Of a DNA stretch of 8,079 nucleotides, positions 1 to 6,070 are shown one piece after another. The DNA comes from an uncultured bacterium (GTDB taxonomy: Bacteria; Patescibacteriota; Minisyncoccia; Phycocordibacterales; UBA9973). The DNA lies in contig CAINWY010000022.1 of assembly GCA_903854645.1 (NCBI GenBank), forward strand, positions 1-8,079, read 5' to 3'. The position numbers and the translations under genes are program-made. The notes under the pieces were generated by a model. It was not told the DNA's origin. It was given only the letters and a program-made list of their open reading frames with translations, and searched no databases. Numbering within the stretch: position 1 is the first letter of the stretch; every line of letters starts with the position of its first letter.

Positions 1-43
1 GCAAATCTTTTATTCACTAAAGTTTAATATTAATTTCTTTACA

Positions 44-76
44 AATTACCCCACAGGCCTTGCCTGTGGGGTAATT
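44..76 (-). terminator. Perfect hairpin just past the aminopeptidase stop codon, probable terminator
   Basis: Bases 44-58 and 62-76 pair without a mismatch, giving a 15-bp stem with a GC-rich core (CCCCACAGGC against GCCTGTGGGG) and a CTT loop. The hairpin begins three bases beyond the TAA stop (79-81) of the minus-strand aminopeptidase. On the minus strand it is followed by TGTAAAGAAATT, not a clean U tract. The U-rich end of the stem itself (TAATT) may serve, but termination by this element is less certain than by the one at 3557-3585. An RNA-stabilising 3' hairpin or a dispersed palindromic repeat are the alternatives. Confidence 0.6.
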
Positions 77-78
77 AT

Positions 79-2697
79 TTAATAGTTTTTAGTAAGCCAA
101 GATTTGATAGAGGCTTTGTCATCTTTCTGCCAAGCTATGTTGGACTCGATGCGTTCATAGGATTGAGCTAGTGTACGAGCAGATCCAGGGGCTACATTTT
201 TTGCAAAGAAATTCTTGATGTCTTTGAGGTCTTTTTCCTTTGTATGTGTACCGAGAGGCGATAGGACTCGGGAGAGGAAGTGCCCACCCTCACCAAACTT
301 CTTAACTATTACTTTCCAATTACTCTTTATGAATTTCCATGTGATATCTTTACCATAACTATTCTGCCAGACCCCTACTATTATGAATGGAGCATCCTGG
401 TCTCGGACTTCTTTAGATATTGCAAAGCTCAATGTTTTTAATAGCAAGTCTTTATCTTTGAATGAAGTGAGGGCTCTTGCATATCTGTCTTTCTCTTCGT
501 TGAAAGTTTCTTCTTTGTATAATTTTTCAAATAGTTTCCATTCTTTTAGACCACCATTTGCTGCAATGATACTATATATTACTCCGCGGATGTCTGCTCG
601 TATAGGCATTTTGGATTTATTTCTAAATATTTTTTGAGCAGATAGGATTACTTTCTGATCTCCATAATGAGCAGACATAGATAATACTAAGCTTCGCAAG
701 AATGTACGAGAGTGCTCCTCGCCTTTTATATTCTCCCATCCTAGTTCTTTTTTGATGTGGCTAAATAATGAGAGCACATATTTGTTATAGGTACCTTTCC
801 ATTTTTCTTCACCTACGATATTTGCAACTCTGTTTATACCACTGGCTATTTCAGACCAGACGATATACTCCGTTTCATTTTTATATACTAGCGAGAACTC
901 TAGTGCTTCGATTGTATTTATATATCCACCCTCAGCAAGAGCAAACACATCACGGATAATCCCCAGTCTGTCCTTCACTCCAAGTTTGCCATTTTGTATT
1001 TCCTCTTTTAAATTTTTGAGAGTCTCCTTGTCATAGCGTACACGGATAAAAGATTCCTCTTCCTTATTTACCTTACCTATGGATGTGCCTATCAATGGTG
1101 CAGACTTTTTTGTGAGAAGCATATTTATAACTTCTCCACTGCCTACATCAACTTCACGTGATAATGTTTCGTATTTCACAGGTATCTGCCACAAGTGCTT
1201 TTTATTTTTTGAATCTTTATATTCCTTTGCCTTCACTCTACTCGAGAAGAACCTCTCCTGAGCAACTCCCCATATTCCCCCTAGGAGAGAACTTGGGGAA
1301 CTTGGGGAAATCGTTATGAGAGGGTAGCCGGTTTCTTTGGTCCAGGAATTCATTAGTTCTATAACTTTCTTTTTAGATGTTTTTTCAAAAGCGTCCCAGA
1401 GGTCTATCGTATTTGTATTCTTATAGCTGTGAATCTTTAGGTAGTGGTGGAGCCCCTGACGGAATTTATCGTGGCCCAAGTATTCTGCTAGCATACGTAT
1501 GACAGCCGAGCCTTTTGCGTAAGAGACCATATCAAAGATTTCGCTTATTTCATCTGGATGGTGCACTACCACTTCTATAGGGTGTGATGTAGCAAGTGAA
1601 TCAAGCTTCAATGCCACAGCATATCTATCTGCAATATTTAAATCCCAGACTTTCCAATTTGGGAATAGCTTGTCTATGCATAAGTTCTCCATATAGGAAG
1701 CAAAGCCTTCGTTGAGCCAAAGATCAGTCCACCAGTGCATAGTGACGAGATTGCCGAACCATTGGTGTGCGAGCTCGTGAGCAATGACGATTGCCGCCCA
1801 CTGTTTGTTCGAGAGACTGGTATGTATGTCATCTACTAGTATTGCAGTCTCACGGAAGGTGACTGCGCCCCAGTTCTCCATCGCAGCACTTTCAAAGTCT
1901 GGAATTGCTATGAGATCCAGAGTGGGTAGTGGGTATGGTATTTCAAAGTACTCATTGTAGAATTCTAGTGATCGTATCGCTACATCGAGTGCAAATTTCG
2001 CTTGGTGTTTCTTACCCGGTGTTGTATATACGCGGACAAGGGTTTGGGCAGCATATCCTTCTACATATTCAAATTCACCGATTATAAAAGCGAGTAGGTA
2101 TGTAGACATAATGGGTGATGGAGCAAATGATACAATCTTGTATCCGGCACTATGTTCTCGAACTTCTGTAGGTAGTGTATTTGAAATAGCTGAATGACTT
2201 TCAGGAATTACAAGAGAAACAGTAAAGACCGCCTTTTGTGCGGGCTCATCAAAGCAAGGGAAGGCGCGTCTCGCGTCGGTCGCTTCAAATTGTGTAGTCG
2301 CTATGAATTTATCGGCACCTTCTAGAACATACTTACTTTTATAAAAGCCTCGTAAATTATCCGCAAGTATTCCAGAGAATACTAAAGATAGCAGGCCTTG
2401 TCCTTTTGCAAGTATATCTTTGAAATAAAATGTAGCAGTTTCCTTCTTGGTATCATAAGCAATTTTATATGCAAACTGTTGTATGTTATGTGCTTTATAA
2501 CTTGCTGTCTCTATATCTATGTCTTTACTATGTAGGGTTATACTTTTAATATCTTTTTCTATCTTTATCTTGATGATTTCAGAGCCTACAAACGTAGAAG
2601 CGAGTATATCTGGATGCAAAGTTAGCTCATAATGAGAGGGGATTATATGTTTTTCCAAACGTACAGATTTGCTATTTTTAGTGTGTGTTTTTGTCAT
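79..2697 (-). CDS. M1-family zinc aminopeptidase (gluzincin, ERAP/puromycin-sensitive-like)
   Basis: This 872-residue protein should remove N-terminal amino acids from peptides with a single catalytic zinc. Visible motifs in order are a conserved N-terminal domain segment around 136-152 (FEATDARRAFPCFDEP), the exopeptidase motif as AAMEN at 271-275 inside FESAAMENWGAVTFRE, the zinc site HELAH at 307-311 with the third ligand Glu330 in NEGFAS, and the transition-state tyrosine at 393 in SYAKGSAV. A long helical C-terminal region follows, as in ERAP1-type enzymes. Length is normal for the family, so it looks complete. The N-terminus has no clear signal peptide, which suggests a cytoplasmic enzyme for peptide recycling. 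The usual GAMEN is AAMEN here; the catalytic Glu and the Asn are kept. The ATG is preceded by TATAAT seven bases upstream and no Shine-Dalgarno, so the message is probably leaderless. It is divergent from the surface-protein gene. Confidence 0.96.
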   Translation of the reverse strand: MTKTHTKNSKSVRLEKHIIPSHYELTLHPDILASTFVGSEIIKIKIEKDIKSITLHSKDIDIETASYKAHNIQQFAYKIAYDTKKETATFYFKDILAKGQGLLSLVFSGILADNLRGFYKSKYVLEGADKFIATTQFEATDARRAFPCFDEPAQKAVFTVSLVIPESHSAISNTLPTEVREHSAGYKIVSFAPSPIMSTYLLAFIIGEFEYVEGYAAQTLVRVYTTPGKKHQAKFALDVAIRSLEFYNEYFEIPYPLPTLDLIAIPDFESAAMENWGAVTFRETAILVDDIHTSLSNKQWAAIVIAHELAHQWFGNLVTMHWWTDLWLNEGFASYMENLCIDKLFPNWKVWDLNIADRYAVALKLDSLATSHPIEVVVHHPDEISEIFDMVSYAKGSAVIRMLAEYLGHDKFRQGLHHYLKIHSYKNTNTIDLWDAFEKTSKKKVIELMNSWTKETGYPLITISPSSPSSLLGGIWGVAQERFFSSRVKAKEYKDSKNKKHLWQIPVKYETLSREVDVGSGEVINMLLTKKSAPLIGTSIGKVNKEEESFIRVRYDKETLKNLKEEIQNGKLGVKDRLGIIRDVFALAEGGYINTIEALEFSLVYKNETEYIVWSEIASGINRVANIVGEEKWKGTYNKYVLSLFSHIKKELGWENIKGEEHSRTFLRSLVLSMSAHYGDQKVILSAQKIFRNKSKMPIRADIRGVIYSIIAANGGLKEWKLFEKLYKEETFNEEKDRYARALTSFKDKDLLLKTLSFAISKEVRDQDAPFIIVGVWQNSYGKDITWKFIKSNWKVIVKKFGEGGHFLSRVLSPLGTHTKEKDLKDIKNFFAKNVAPGSARTLAQSYERIESNIAWQKDDKASIKSWLTKNY

Positions 2698-2704
2698 AAT
2701 AGTG

Positions 2705-2713
2705 ATTATACCA
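2705..2713 (-). promoter_or_regulatory. Extended -10 promoter of the aminopeptidase gene
   Basis: On the minus strand the sequence reads TGGTATAAT, a perfect -10 box with the TGn extension. It ends seven bases before the ATG at 2697, which puts the expected transcription start at or within a base or two of the start codon. No good -35 box is visible, as is common for extended -10 promoters. Confidence 0.6.
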
Positions 2714-2771
2714 AAGAAAAGTCCTTAATAATAGGCCTATTTTGTGTATATATGGGTAGTCAATATAGGGC

Positions 2772-2801
2772 TTGACAAATAGGATACTTATATGCTATAA
2801 T
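2772..2801 (+). promoter_or_regulatory. Consensus sigma70-type promoter of the surface-protein gene
   Basis: A perfect -35 box TTGACA (2772-2777) and a perfect -10 box TATAAT (2796-2801) are separated by 18 bases. The -10 box ends six bases before the ATG at 2808, so transcription should begin at the start codon itself. The TTG at 2772 that opens the longer reading frame is part of the -35 box, which argues against it as the translation start. Confidence 0.85.
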
Positions 2802-2807
2802 ACCAAC

Positions 2808-3545
2808 ATGAAAAATAAAGCATTAAAAAATTTAATAGCACTCAGCATCTTTGCGTTTTCAATTTTTAGTGTGAATCTTGCAAGTGCTTCTTCACTTTAC
2901 TATGATAGTCCTTCTTATGATTATAATAATTATTATGGAAGTAATTATAATGTCAGACAGCAAATTATAGATCAACAGAATTCATTTAGACAGCGTCAAT
3001 TACAGCAAGAGAATCAATTAAACTCACAGAATTATTATAATGAGCAACAGAAGATAATTCAGGAGCAGAATCTTGCATTACAGAAACAAGGTCTTGCGGT
3101 AAATAATTCAAACTTAAATACTGTCTATTATGCACAGCCACAGACTCAATATGTAGCACAGCCAGTAATAAACCAAGTAAAATATGTTCCTACTTATACA
3201 GCACAGCCTACCACGACCTATCTACCAGCTAGTGCACAAGGAGCATCAGCTTATAACTCAGTCAGTGCAAATAAGGTAAAGACAAGTACAGGAAGTTATA
3301 TTAATTTCGATCCAAACATGCAAGCAGCAAGTGCTTATGGGTATAACAATGGTCAAGTAGTAGGTACAGAATATGATCCAAACGGAGTGACTGCATTATC
3401 TATGAATGGTTCTGGAAGTTTCCTTCCATCTTCAGTATTTCAATGGTTTATGTTTGTCCTCTTAATACTAGCAATCATTATAGTTGCTCGTATGATAATC
3501 AAAAAGAGAGCGATGAATAAAATGCACCAAGACCCTACTCATTAA
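2808..3545 (+). CDS. Secreted low-complexity Q/N/Y-rich protein with a C-terminal membrane anchor, function unknown
   Basis: I do not recognise a family. The 245-residue product starts with a signal peptide (basic MKNKALKNL, hydrophobic 9-24, ASA around 26-28 as a likely cleavage site). It continues with a Tyr/Asp/Asn stretch (30-48), a Gln-rich region with coiled-coil potential (50-95), a Tyr/Val/Pro/Gln/Thr region with recurring AQP units (107-142), and a Ser/Gly/Asn-rich part. One transmembrane helix follows (about 210-230), then a basic tail RMIIKKRAMNKMH. This gives an extracellular, disordered or fibrous domain held by a single C-terminal helix, so an envelope, adhesion or stalk protein is plausible but unproven. 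The ATG at 2808 is chosen over the in-frame TTG at 2772 because it gives a proper signal peptide and lies directly after the promoter. A strong terminator follows the stop. Confidence 0.85.
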   Translation: MKNKALKNLIALSIFAFSIFSVNLASASSLYYDSPSYDYNNYYGSNYNVRQQIIDQQNSFRQRQLQQENQLNSQNYYNEQQKIIQEQNLALQKQGLAVNNSNLNTVYYAQPQTQYVAQPVINQVKYVPTYTAQPTTTYLPASAQGASAYNSVSANKVKTSTGSYINFDPNMQAASAYGYNNGQVVGTEYDPNGVTALSMNGSGSFLPSSVFQWFMFVLLILAIIIVARMIIKKRAMNKMHQDPTH

Positions 3546-3556
3546 TTAGATTAAAT

Positions 3557-3585
3557 AAAAAAGCGTCCATTAGGGGCGCTTTTTT
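3557..3585. terminator. Bidirectional rho-independent terminator between convergent genes
   Basis: The stem AAAAAAGCGTCC (3557-3568) pairs with GGGCGCTTTTTT (3574-3585) over 12 bp including one G.T pair, with a loop of ATTAG. A T run follows on the plus strand. On the minus strand the A run becomes TTTTTT followed by ATTT, so the element can stop transcription from both sides. It lies 12 bases after the stop of the surface-protein gene and close to the end of the minus-strand unit (3592 onward). Confidence 0.9.
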
Positions 3586-3591
3586 GTTTGC

Positions 3592-3714
3592 TTACGATTG
3601 CTCGTCTCTAGGCTGTTCTGATTTAAACATTGCAAATAGTATATCTACTGCAAGTTTCGATAAACCAGTTTCTTCCATTACTTTTAGTTCAAGTTCTTCC
3701 AGATCCTTTTCCAC
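3592..3714 (-). CDS. Possible 40-residue acidic/amphipathic ORF overlapping the membrane-protein gene
   Basis: Reading from GTG at 3714 to TAA at 3592 gives a 40-residue peptide beginning VEKDLEELELKV, with a hydrophobic middle (LAVDILFAMF) and a charged end. It would overlap the last 26 bases of the membrane-protein gene in another frame and end just before the bidirectional terminator, so both could lie on one message with coupled translation. A shorter version from the in-frame ATG gives 28 residues. No family is recognised. It is supported only by position and an amphipathic composition; it could simply be the 3' untranslated region. Confidence 0.3.
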   Translation of the reverse strand: MEKDLEELELKVMEETGLSKLAVDILFAMFKSEQPRDEQS

Positions 3715-4024
3715 CTCTTTTAAATTTAAAAAATAAAAAGAAATTTAGCAAAATCAAGATGATTAGACTTAATATTATTTCATAATGATTCTTTGGACCA
3801 AATATGAGTACAATTAAGCAGAAGCCCAATACGAATCCTAAACTTATTGCAGCGTTTAGAATGAGTATTAATAGAGCCCACGTGATGAATAGTGCCAAGA
3901 ATGAGTCGTTCCAAGTGTTTAGTACAAGGATAGTACTTAAAACTAGACCCATAAATAGTCCTACAAAGAAATTATCATCATGGGTAATCTCTTTGACGAA
4001 AATTTTCAATTTTTGTAATGCCAT
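3689..4024 (-). CDS. Small multi-pass membrane protein, function unknown
   Basis: I do not recognise this family. The 111-residue protein has a short charged cytoplasmic start (MALQKLKIFVKEITHDD), a hydrophobic segment at about 19-37, a long hydrophobic stretch at 42-76 that could be two helices joined by a tight turn, and a last segment at about 82-100. It ends in a basic, Gly-rich tail (KFKRGGKGSGRT) expected to stay in the cytoplasm. No catalytic or metal-binding motif is visible. The ATG at 4024 is preceded on its own strand by TACTAC five bases upstream, a weak -10 box in the same start-proximal position as elsewhere in the window; there is no Shine-Dalgarno. An open frame on the opposite strand (3804-4109) is a shadow. 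Confidence rests on length and the consistent membrane pattern. Confidence 0.7.
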   Translation of the reverse strand: MALQKLKIFVKEITHDDNFFVGLFMGLVLSTILVLNTWNDSFLALFITWALLILILNAAISLGFVLGFCLIVLIFGPKNHYEIILSLIILILLNFFLFFKFKRGGKGSGRT

Positions 4025-4062
4025 ATCGTGTAGTATTGATTTAATAAAATGGTATCACAATT

Positions 4063-4091
4063 TTGCTTTTTTACCACTTTTTTGGTACTAT
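4063..4091 (+). promoter_or_regulatory. Probable promoter of the tRNA-Asn gene
   Basis: TTGCTT (4063-4068) and TACTAT (4086-4091) are separated by 17 bases, giving an expected start near 4098 and a leader of about 20 nt before the mature 5' end at 4119. TATAAG at 4101-4106 is an alternative -10 box but lacks a good partner. Each box matches four or five of six consensus bases. Confidence 0.5.
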
Positions 4092-4172
4092 AACCTAGTC
4101 TATAAGTAATAGACACATTCCGTGGTAGCTCAGCGGTAGAGCGGTCGCCTGTGGATATTTTCCAATAAGATA

Positions 4173-4178
4173 TATAAT
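4173..4178 (+). promoter_or_regulatory. Possible intron-internal -10 box for the HNH gene
   Basis: TATAAT lies eight bases before the endonuclease ATG at 4187, inside the P1 loop. The spacing matches that of the other genes in the window, which suggests that the endonuclease can be made from its own leaderless message separately from the tRNA precursor. No convincing -35 box is present at the right distance, and the surroundings are AT-rich, so this is tentative. Confidence 0.4.
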
Positions 4179-4186
4179 ATACTTAT

Positions 4187-4501
4187 ATGTCTGACAATAG
4201 AAAATATGCTGATAGGCGCGAAGCACTTATCAAAGCTGTTGCGAAGAGACGCAAGAAGATAAAGGAACTTGCGGTCGAATACAAAGGAGGCAAATGCCAA
4301 CTTTGCAATTATTCTAAATGTATAGATGCTCTTGAGTTTCATCATATTGATTCTTCTAAAAAAGAATTTGGTATAGGGGACAAAGGATATACTAGATCTT
4401 GGGATAAGGTACGCAATGAATTAGATAAATGCATAATACTATGTGCAAATTGCCATAGAGAAATCGCATCAGGCATTACGCAGCTTTCTACTGAAAAGTA
4501 G
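4187..4501 (+). CDS. HNH homing endonuclease encoded within the tRNA-Asn intron
   Basis: The 104-residue protein has a basic N-terminal helix region (4-32) that should contact DNA, followed by a zinc-finger HNH nuclease domain: C37xxC40, the motif LEFHHID with H52 and H53, and C86xxC89-H90 in CANCHRE. The four CxxC cysteines should bind a structural zinc, while the histidines and N88 form the nuclease centre. A homing endonuclease would cut intronless tRNA-Asn genes near the exon junction and cause the intron to be copied in; that role follows from its location and family, not from a visible target. The start lies in the loop of P1, only 34 bases inside the intron, and the TAG stop is nine bases before P3, so the ORF fills the P1-P3 interval. 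Codons 5-11 also encode the 3' strand of P1. There is no Shine-Dalgarno before the ATG. The frame is open and all key residues are present, so it is probably functional. Confidence 0.92.
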   Translation: MSDNRKYADRREALIKAVAKRRKKIKELAVEYKGGKCQLCNYSKCIDALEFHHIDSSKKEFGIGDKGYTRSWDKVRNELDKCIILCANCHREIASGITQLSTEK

Positions 4502-4794
4502 ATTGAAAAACGAGGTGAATTCGGGGAAGCCCTATATGGGTAATCCCGAGCCAAGCTTCAGCTTAAAAGCTGAAGAAGGTGTAGAGACTATCCCTTCGGG
4601 GAGTACTCCAAGATATAATATTATTTTGGCGGAAGCGCCTTGGTCCTAAGTTTCTTTGCAAAAAGAAATATGGATATGATATAGTCCATCCCTTTAAGTA
4701 ATTTTAGGATAAATGTAAGCGATTGGTCGTAGGTTCGATCCCTACCCACGGAGCATTTTTAAACACCTATTTTATAATGGTTATTTTTTGTACC

Positions 4795-4823
4795 TTAGTA
4801 GAAGTTCGAACCTAATGTATAAT
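4795..4823 (+). promoter_or_regulatory. Probable promoter of the thiol-redox gene run
   Basis: A perfect TATAAT (4818-4823) lies six bases before the ATG at 4830, with TTAGTA (4795-4800) 17 bases upstream as a weak -35 box. Transcription would begin at about the A of the start codon. A second TATAAT at 4773-4778 has no good -35 partner but could give a longer leader. Confidence 0.55.
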
Positions 4824-4829
4824 AGAAAG

Positions 4830-5069
4830 ATGAAAATTGAAGTAATAGGATCGGGGTGCAAGAAGTGTAAAACATTATTTGAGCTTACAGAAGTTGTAGT
4901 AAGAGAATTAAATATTCATGACATTGTTTTATATAGTAATGATATAAATAAGATCGTATCTATGGGTCTAATGAGTAGTCCAGTATTAACTTTGGATGAT
5001 AGACCTATTTTAGTAGGTATTTTACCAGATAAAGAAAGACTAAAAGAAATTATTTCTAAAAATTTATAA
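4830..5069 (+). CDS. Small CxxC thioredoxin-fold protein (TM0996/MTH895-type redox-active disulfide protein)
   Basis: The 79-residue product has the pattern of the minimal glutaredoxin-like family: beta strand MKIEVIG, then the active site GCKKC with C10 and C13, a helix, a second strand (DIVLYS), and the cis-proline strand SSPVLTLDD with P51. It most likely carries dithiol/disulfide exchange in the cytoplasm and has no signal peptide. Its stop is six bases before the start of the DUF318/ArsP-type permease. Such pairs are a known arrangement, so it may reduce or deliver cysteine-bound substrate to the transporter; this is inference. The ATG at 4830 is preferred over an in-frame TTG at 4788 because the conserved strand begins there and a -10 box sits just upstream. 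Confidence 0.85.
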   Translation: MKIEVIGSGCKKCKTLFELTEVVVRELNIHDIVLYSNDINKIVSMGLMSSPVLTLDDRPILVGILPDKERLKEIISKNL

Positions 5070-5070
5070 T
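5065..5070 (+). promoter_or_regulatory. TATAAT overlapping the upstream stop codon, possible internal promoter
   Basis: The box includes the TAA stop of the preceding gene and lies five bases before the permease ATG at 5076. Its place matches the leaderless arrangement of the other starts, but no -35 box is evident and the permease can equally be read from the upstream promoter. Confidence 0.3.
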
Positions 5071-5075
5071 AGATC

Positions 5076-6035
5076 ATGTTTTATCCTATACAACTACTAG
5101 CAGACTGGTTAACCTACACAGTTTTTAGAATTGCATCGAAAACTTTATTAGGAGATGCTGTGAATTTTTTCATATTTGATACTATTAAAATCTTAATTCT
5201 TCTTTCTGTCATTATTTTCGTTGTATCAATAATCAGGTCATATTTACCACCCGAAAAAATACGAGCAATTTTATCTCATAAGAATAAATATGTCGGTAAT
5301 GTTTTGGCCTCACTCTTAGGGATTATTACTCCATTTTGTTCTTGCTCAGCTATTCCATTGTTTCTTGGTTTTGTTCAGGCGGGTGTCCCACTTGGAACAA
5401 CTTTTTCTTTTCTTATAGCTTCACCAATGATTAATGAAGTTGCTATTGTTTTGTTACTTGGATTGTTTGGTTGGAAGATTGCACTTGTTTATATAGTTAG
5501 TGGCCTAGTTATTGCTATTCTCTCAGGTATCATAATAGGACATTTGAAGGTAGAAAATCTTGTTGAACCATTTGTTTATCAGAATTCAATAAATGGTAAT
5601 ATTGATCTACCAAATATGACAAGGAAAGAAAGAATTAATTATGCTCTTCTATATACAAAAGATATTTTAAAGAAAGTTTGGCCATACATATTAGTAGGTA
5701 TAGGTCTAGGTGCTTGGATACATGGCTACCTACCTGCTGATTTTCTAGCTCAATATGCAGGATCTGGTAAATGGTATGCTGTGCCACTTGCTGTATTAAT
5801 AGGTATTCCTCTATATTCAAATGCCGCTGGAGTTATACCGCTTGTATCTGCATTAACAGAGAAAGGTGTGTCTATGGGCACCACACTCGCGCTTATGATG
5901 TCTGTCACGGCATTATCGCTTCCTGAATTTATGATTCTTAAGAAAGTAATGAAGACCAGACTTATATTTATCTTTGCTGGGATAGTCGCTGTGGGTATTA
6001 TCTTTACAGGGTATTTATTCAACTTCATTTTATAA
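5076..6035 (+). CDS. DUF318/YraQ-ArsP family permease with CSC motif, putative metal(loid) or thiol-compound exporter
   Basis: The 319-residue integral membrane protein has about eight hydrophobic segments in two similar halves separated by a charged loop (about 157-200). The first half carries the family signature TPFCSCSAIPLF with C88 and C90, followed by FSFLIASPMINEVAI. The second half has the matching GIPLYSNAAGVIPL and ALSLPEFMILKKVM. Members characterised as ArsP export trivalent organoarsenicals using conserved cysteines, and others are annotated as copper/zinc efflux proteins, so efflux is likely but the substrate is open. It follows the small CxxC protein by six bases and precedes an ArsR-type regulator, an arrangement that supports an inducible resistance unit. 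Length is normal for the family and the protein looks complete. No Shine-Dalgarno precedes the ATG. Confidence 0.88.
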   Translation: MFYPIQLLADWLTYTVFRIASKTLLGDAVNFFIFDTIKILILLSVIIFVVSIIRSYLPPEKIRAILSHKNKYVGNVLASLLGIITPFCSCSAIPLFLGFVQAGVPLGTTFSFLIASPMINEVAIVLLLGLFGWKIALVYIVSGLVIAILSGIIIGHLKVENLVEPFVYQNSINGNIDLPNMTRKERINYALLYTKDILKKVWPYILVGIGLGAWIHGYLPADFLAQYAGSGKWYAVPLAVLIGIPLYSNAAGVIPLVSALTEKGVSMGTTLALMMSVTALSLPEFMILKKVMKTRLIFIFAGIVAVGIIFTGYLFNFIL

Positions 6036-6043
6036 TATATTAC

Positions 6044-6070
6044 TTGACTTATATTTTCTCTTGGTATATC
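6044..6070 (+). promoter_or_regulatory. Probable promoter of the ArsR-type regulator and downstream redox genes
   Basis: TTGACT (6044-6049) and an extended -10 box TGGTATATC (6062-6070) are separated by 15 bases, short of the ideal 17; the TGn extension may compensate. The -10 box overlaps the outer edge of the operator at 6069-6092, so a bound repressor would block RNA polymerase. Confidence 0.5.

Larger units (their letters stand above)
4153..4715 (+). ncRNA. Group IA self-splicing intron, 563 nt, carrying an HNH endonuclease ORF
   Basis: The 5' exon ends in U4152 and the intron ends in G4715, as group I chemistry requires. The core folds by eye as follows: P3 4511-4517/4636-4642; P4 4521-4526/4544-4549; P5 4529-4532/4538-4541; P6 4550-4552/4578-4580, extended by an 8-bp P6a hairpin at 4556-4575; P7 4586-4590/4682-4686; P7.1 4591-4602, closed by a C(UUCG)G tetraloop; P7.2 4608-4615/4622-4629; P8 4651-4657/4662-4668; P9 4688-4691/4707-4710. 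P1 joins exon bases 4146-4152 to 4212-4218 and is extended by 4155-4162/4200-4207. The conserved R and S segments read GTGTAGAGACTA and GATATAGTCC. Two hairpins between P7 and P3 define subgroup IA, and GACTATCCC..GGGGAGTA closely resembles the phage T4 td intron as I recall it. Most of the insertion between P1 and P3 is the ORF. Confidence 0.93.
4119..4753 (+). tRNA. tRNA-Asn(GUU), split in the anticodon by a group I intron (exons 4119-4152 and 4716-4753)
   Basis: Joining the exons gives a complete 72-nt tRNA. The acceptor stem TCCGTGG/CCACGGA is perfect (4119-4125 with 4746-4752). The D arm is GCTC/GAGC with loop AGCGGTA, the anticodon stem is GTCGC/GCGAT (4144-4148 with 4719-4723, one G.T pair), the variable loop is TGGTC, and the T arm is GTAGG/CCTAC with loop TTCGATC. 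The spliced anticodon loop reads CTGTTAA, so bases 34-36 are GTT, asparagine. The UCC start, the GUU-AA loop and discriminator G agree with known bacterial tRNA-Asn. The intron separates U35 from U36, so no anticodon exists before splicing. The 3' CCA is not encoded (GCA follows), so it must be added after transcription. No other tRNA-Asn is visible in the window. Confidence 0.93.

Noticed and set aside
383..1261. Plus-strand open frames at 383-637, 768-959 and 1079-1261
   Set aside because: They are antisense shadows of the aminopeptidase, with no recognisable domain and no credible promoter.
2772..2807. TTG at 2772 as the start of the surface-protein gene
   Set aside because: It lies in the -35 box of a consensus promoter, and the extra residues would precede and spoil the signal peptide.
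4342..4649. Open frames over the intron core (minus 4342-4554, plus 4443-4649)
   Set aside because: They run through the folded ribozyme core and the HNH gene in other frames; the conserved structure explains the sequence.
4802..4812. AAGTTCGAACC resembling a tRNA T arm, a possible second tRNA remnant or attachment site
   Set aside because: No acceptor stem or anticodon arm surrounds it, and no integrase or matching repeat is visible.
4788..4829. TTG at 4788 as the start of the CxxC protein
   Set aside because: The added residues do not belong to the fold, and a -10 box lies within this stretch just before the ATG at 4830.
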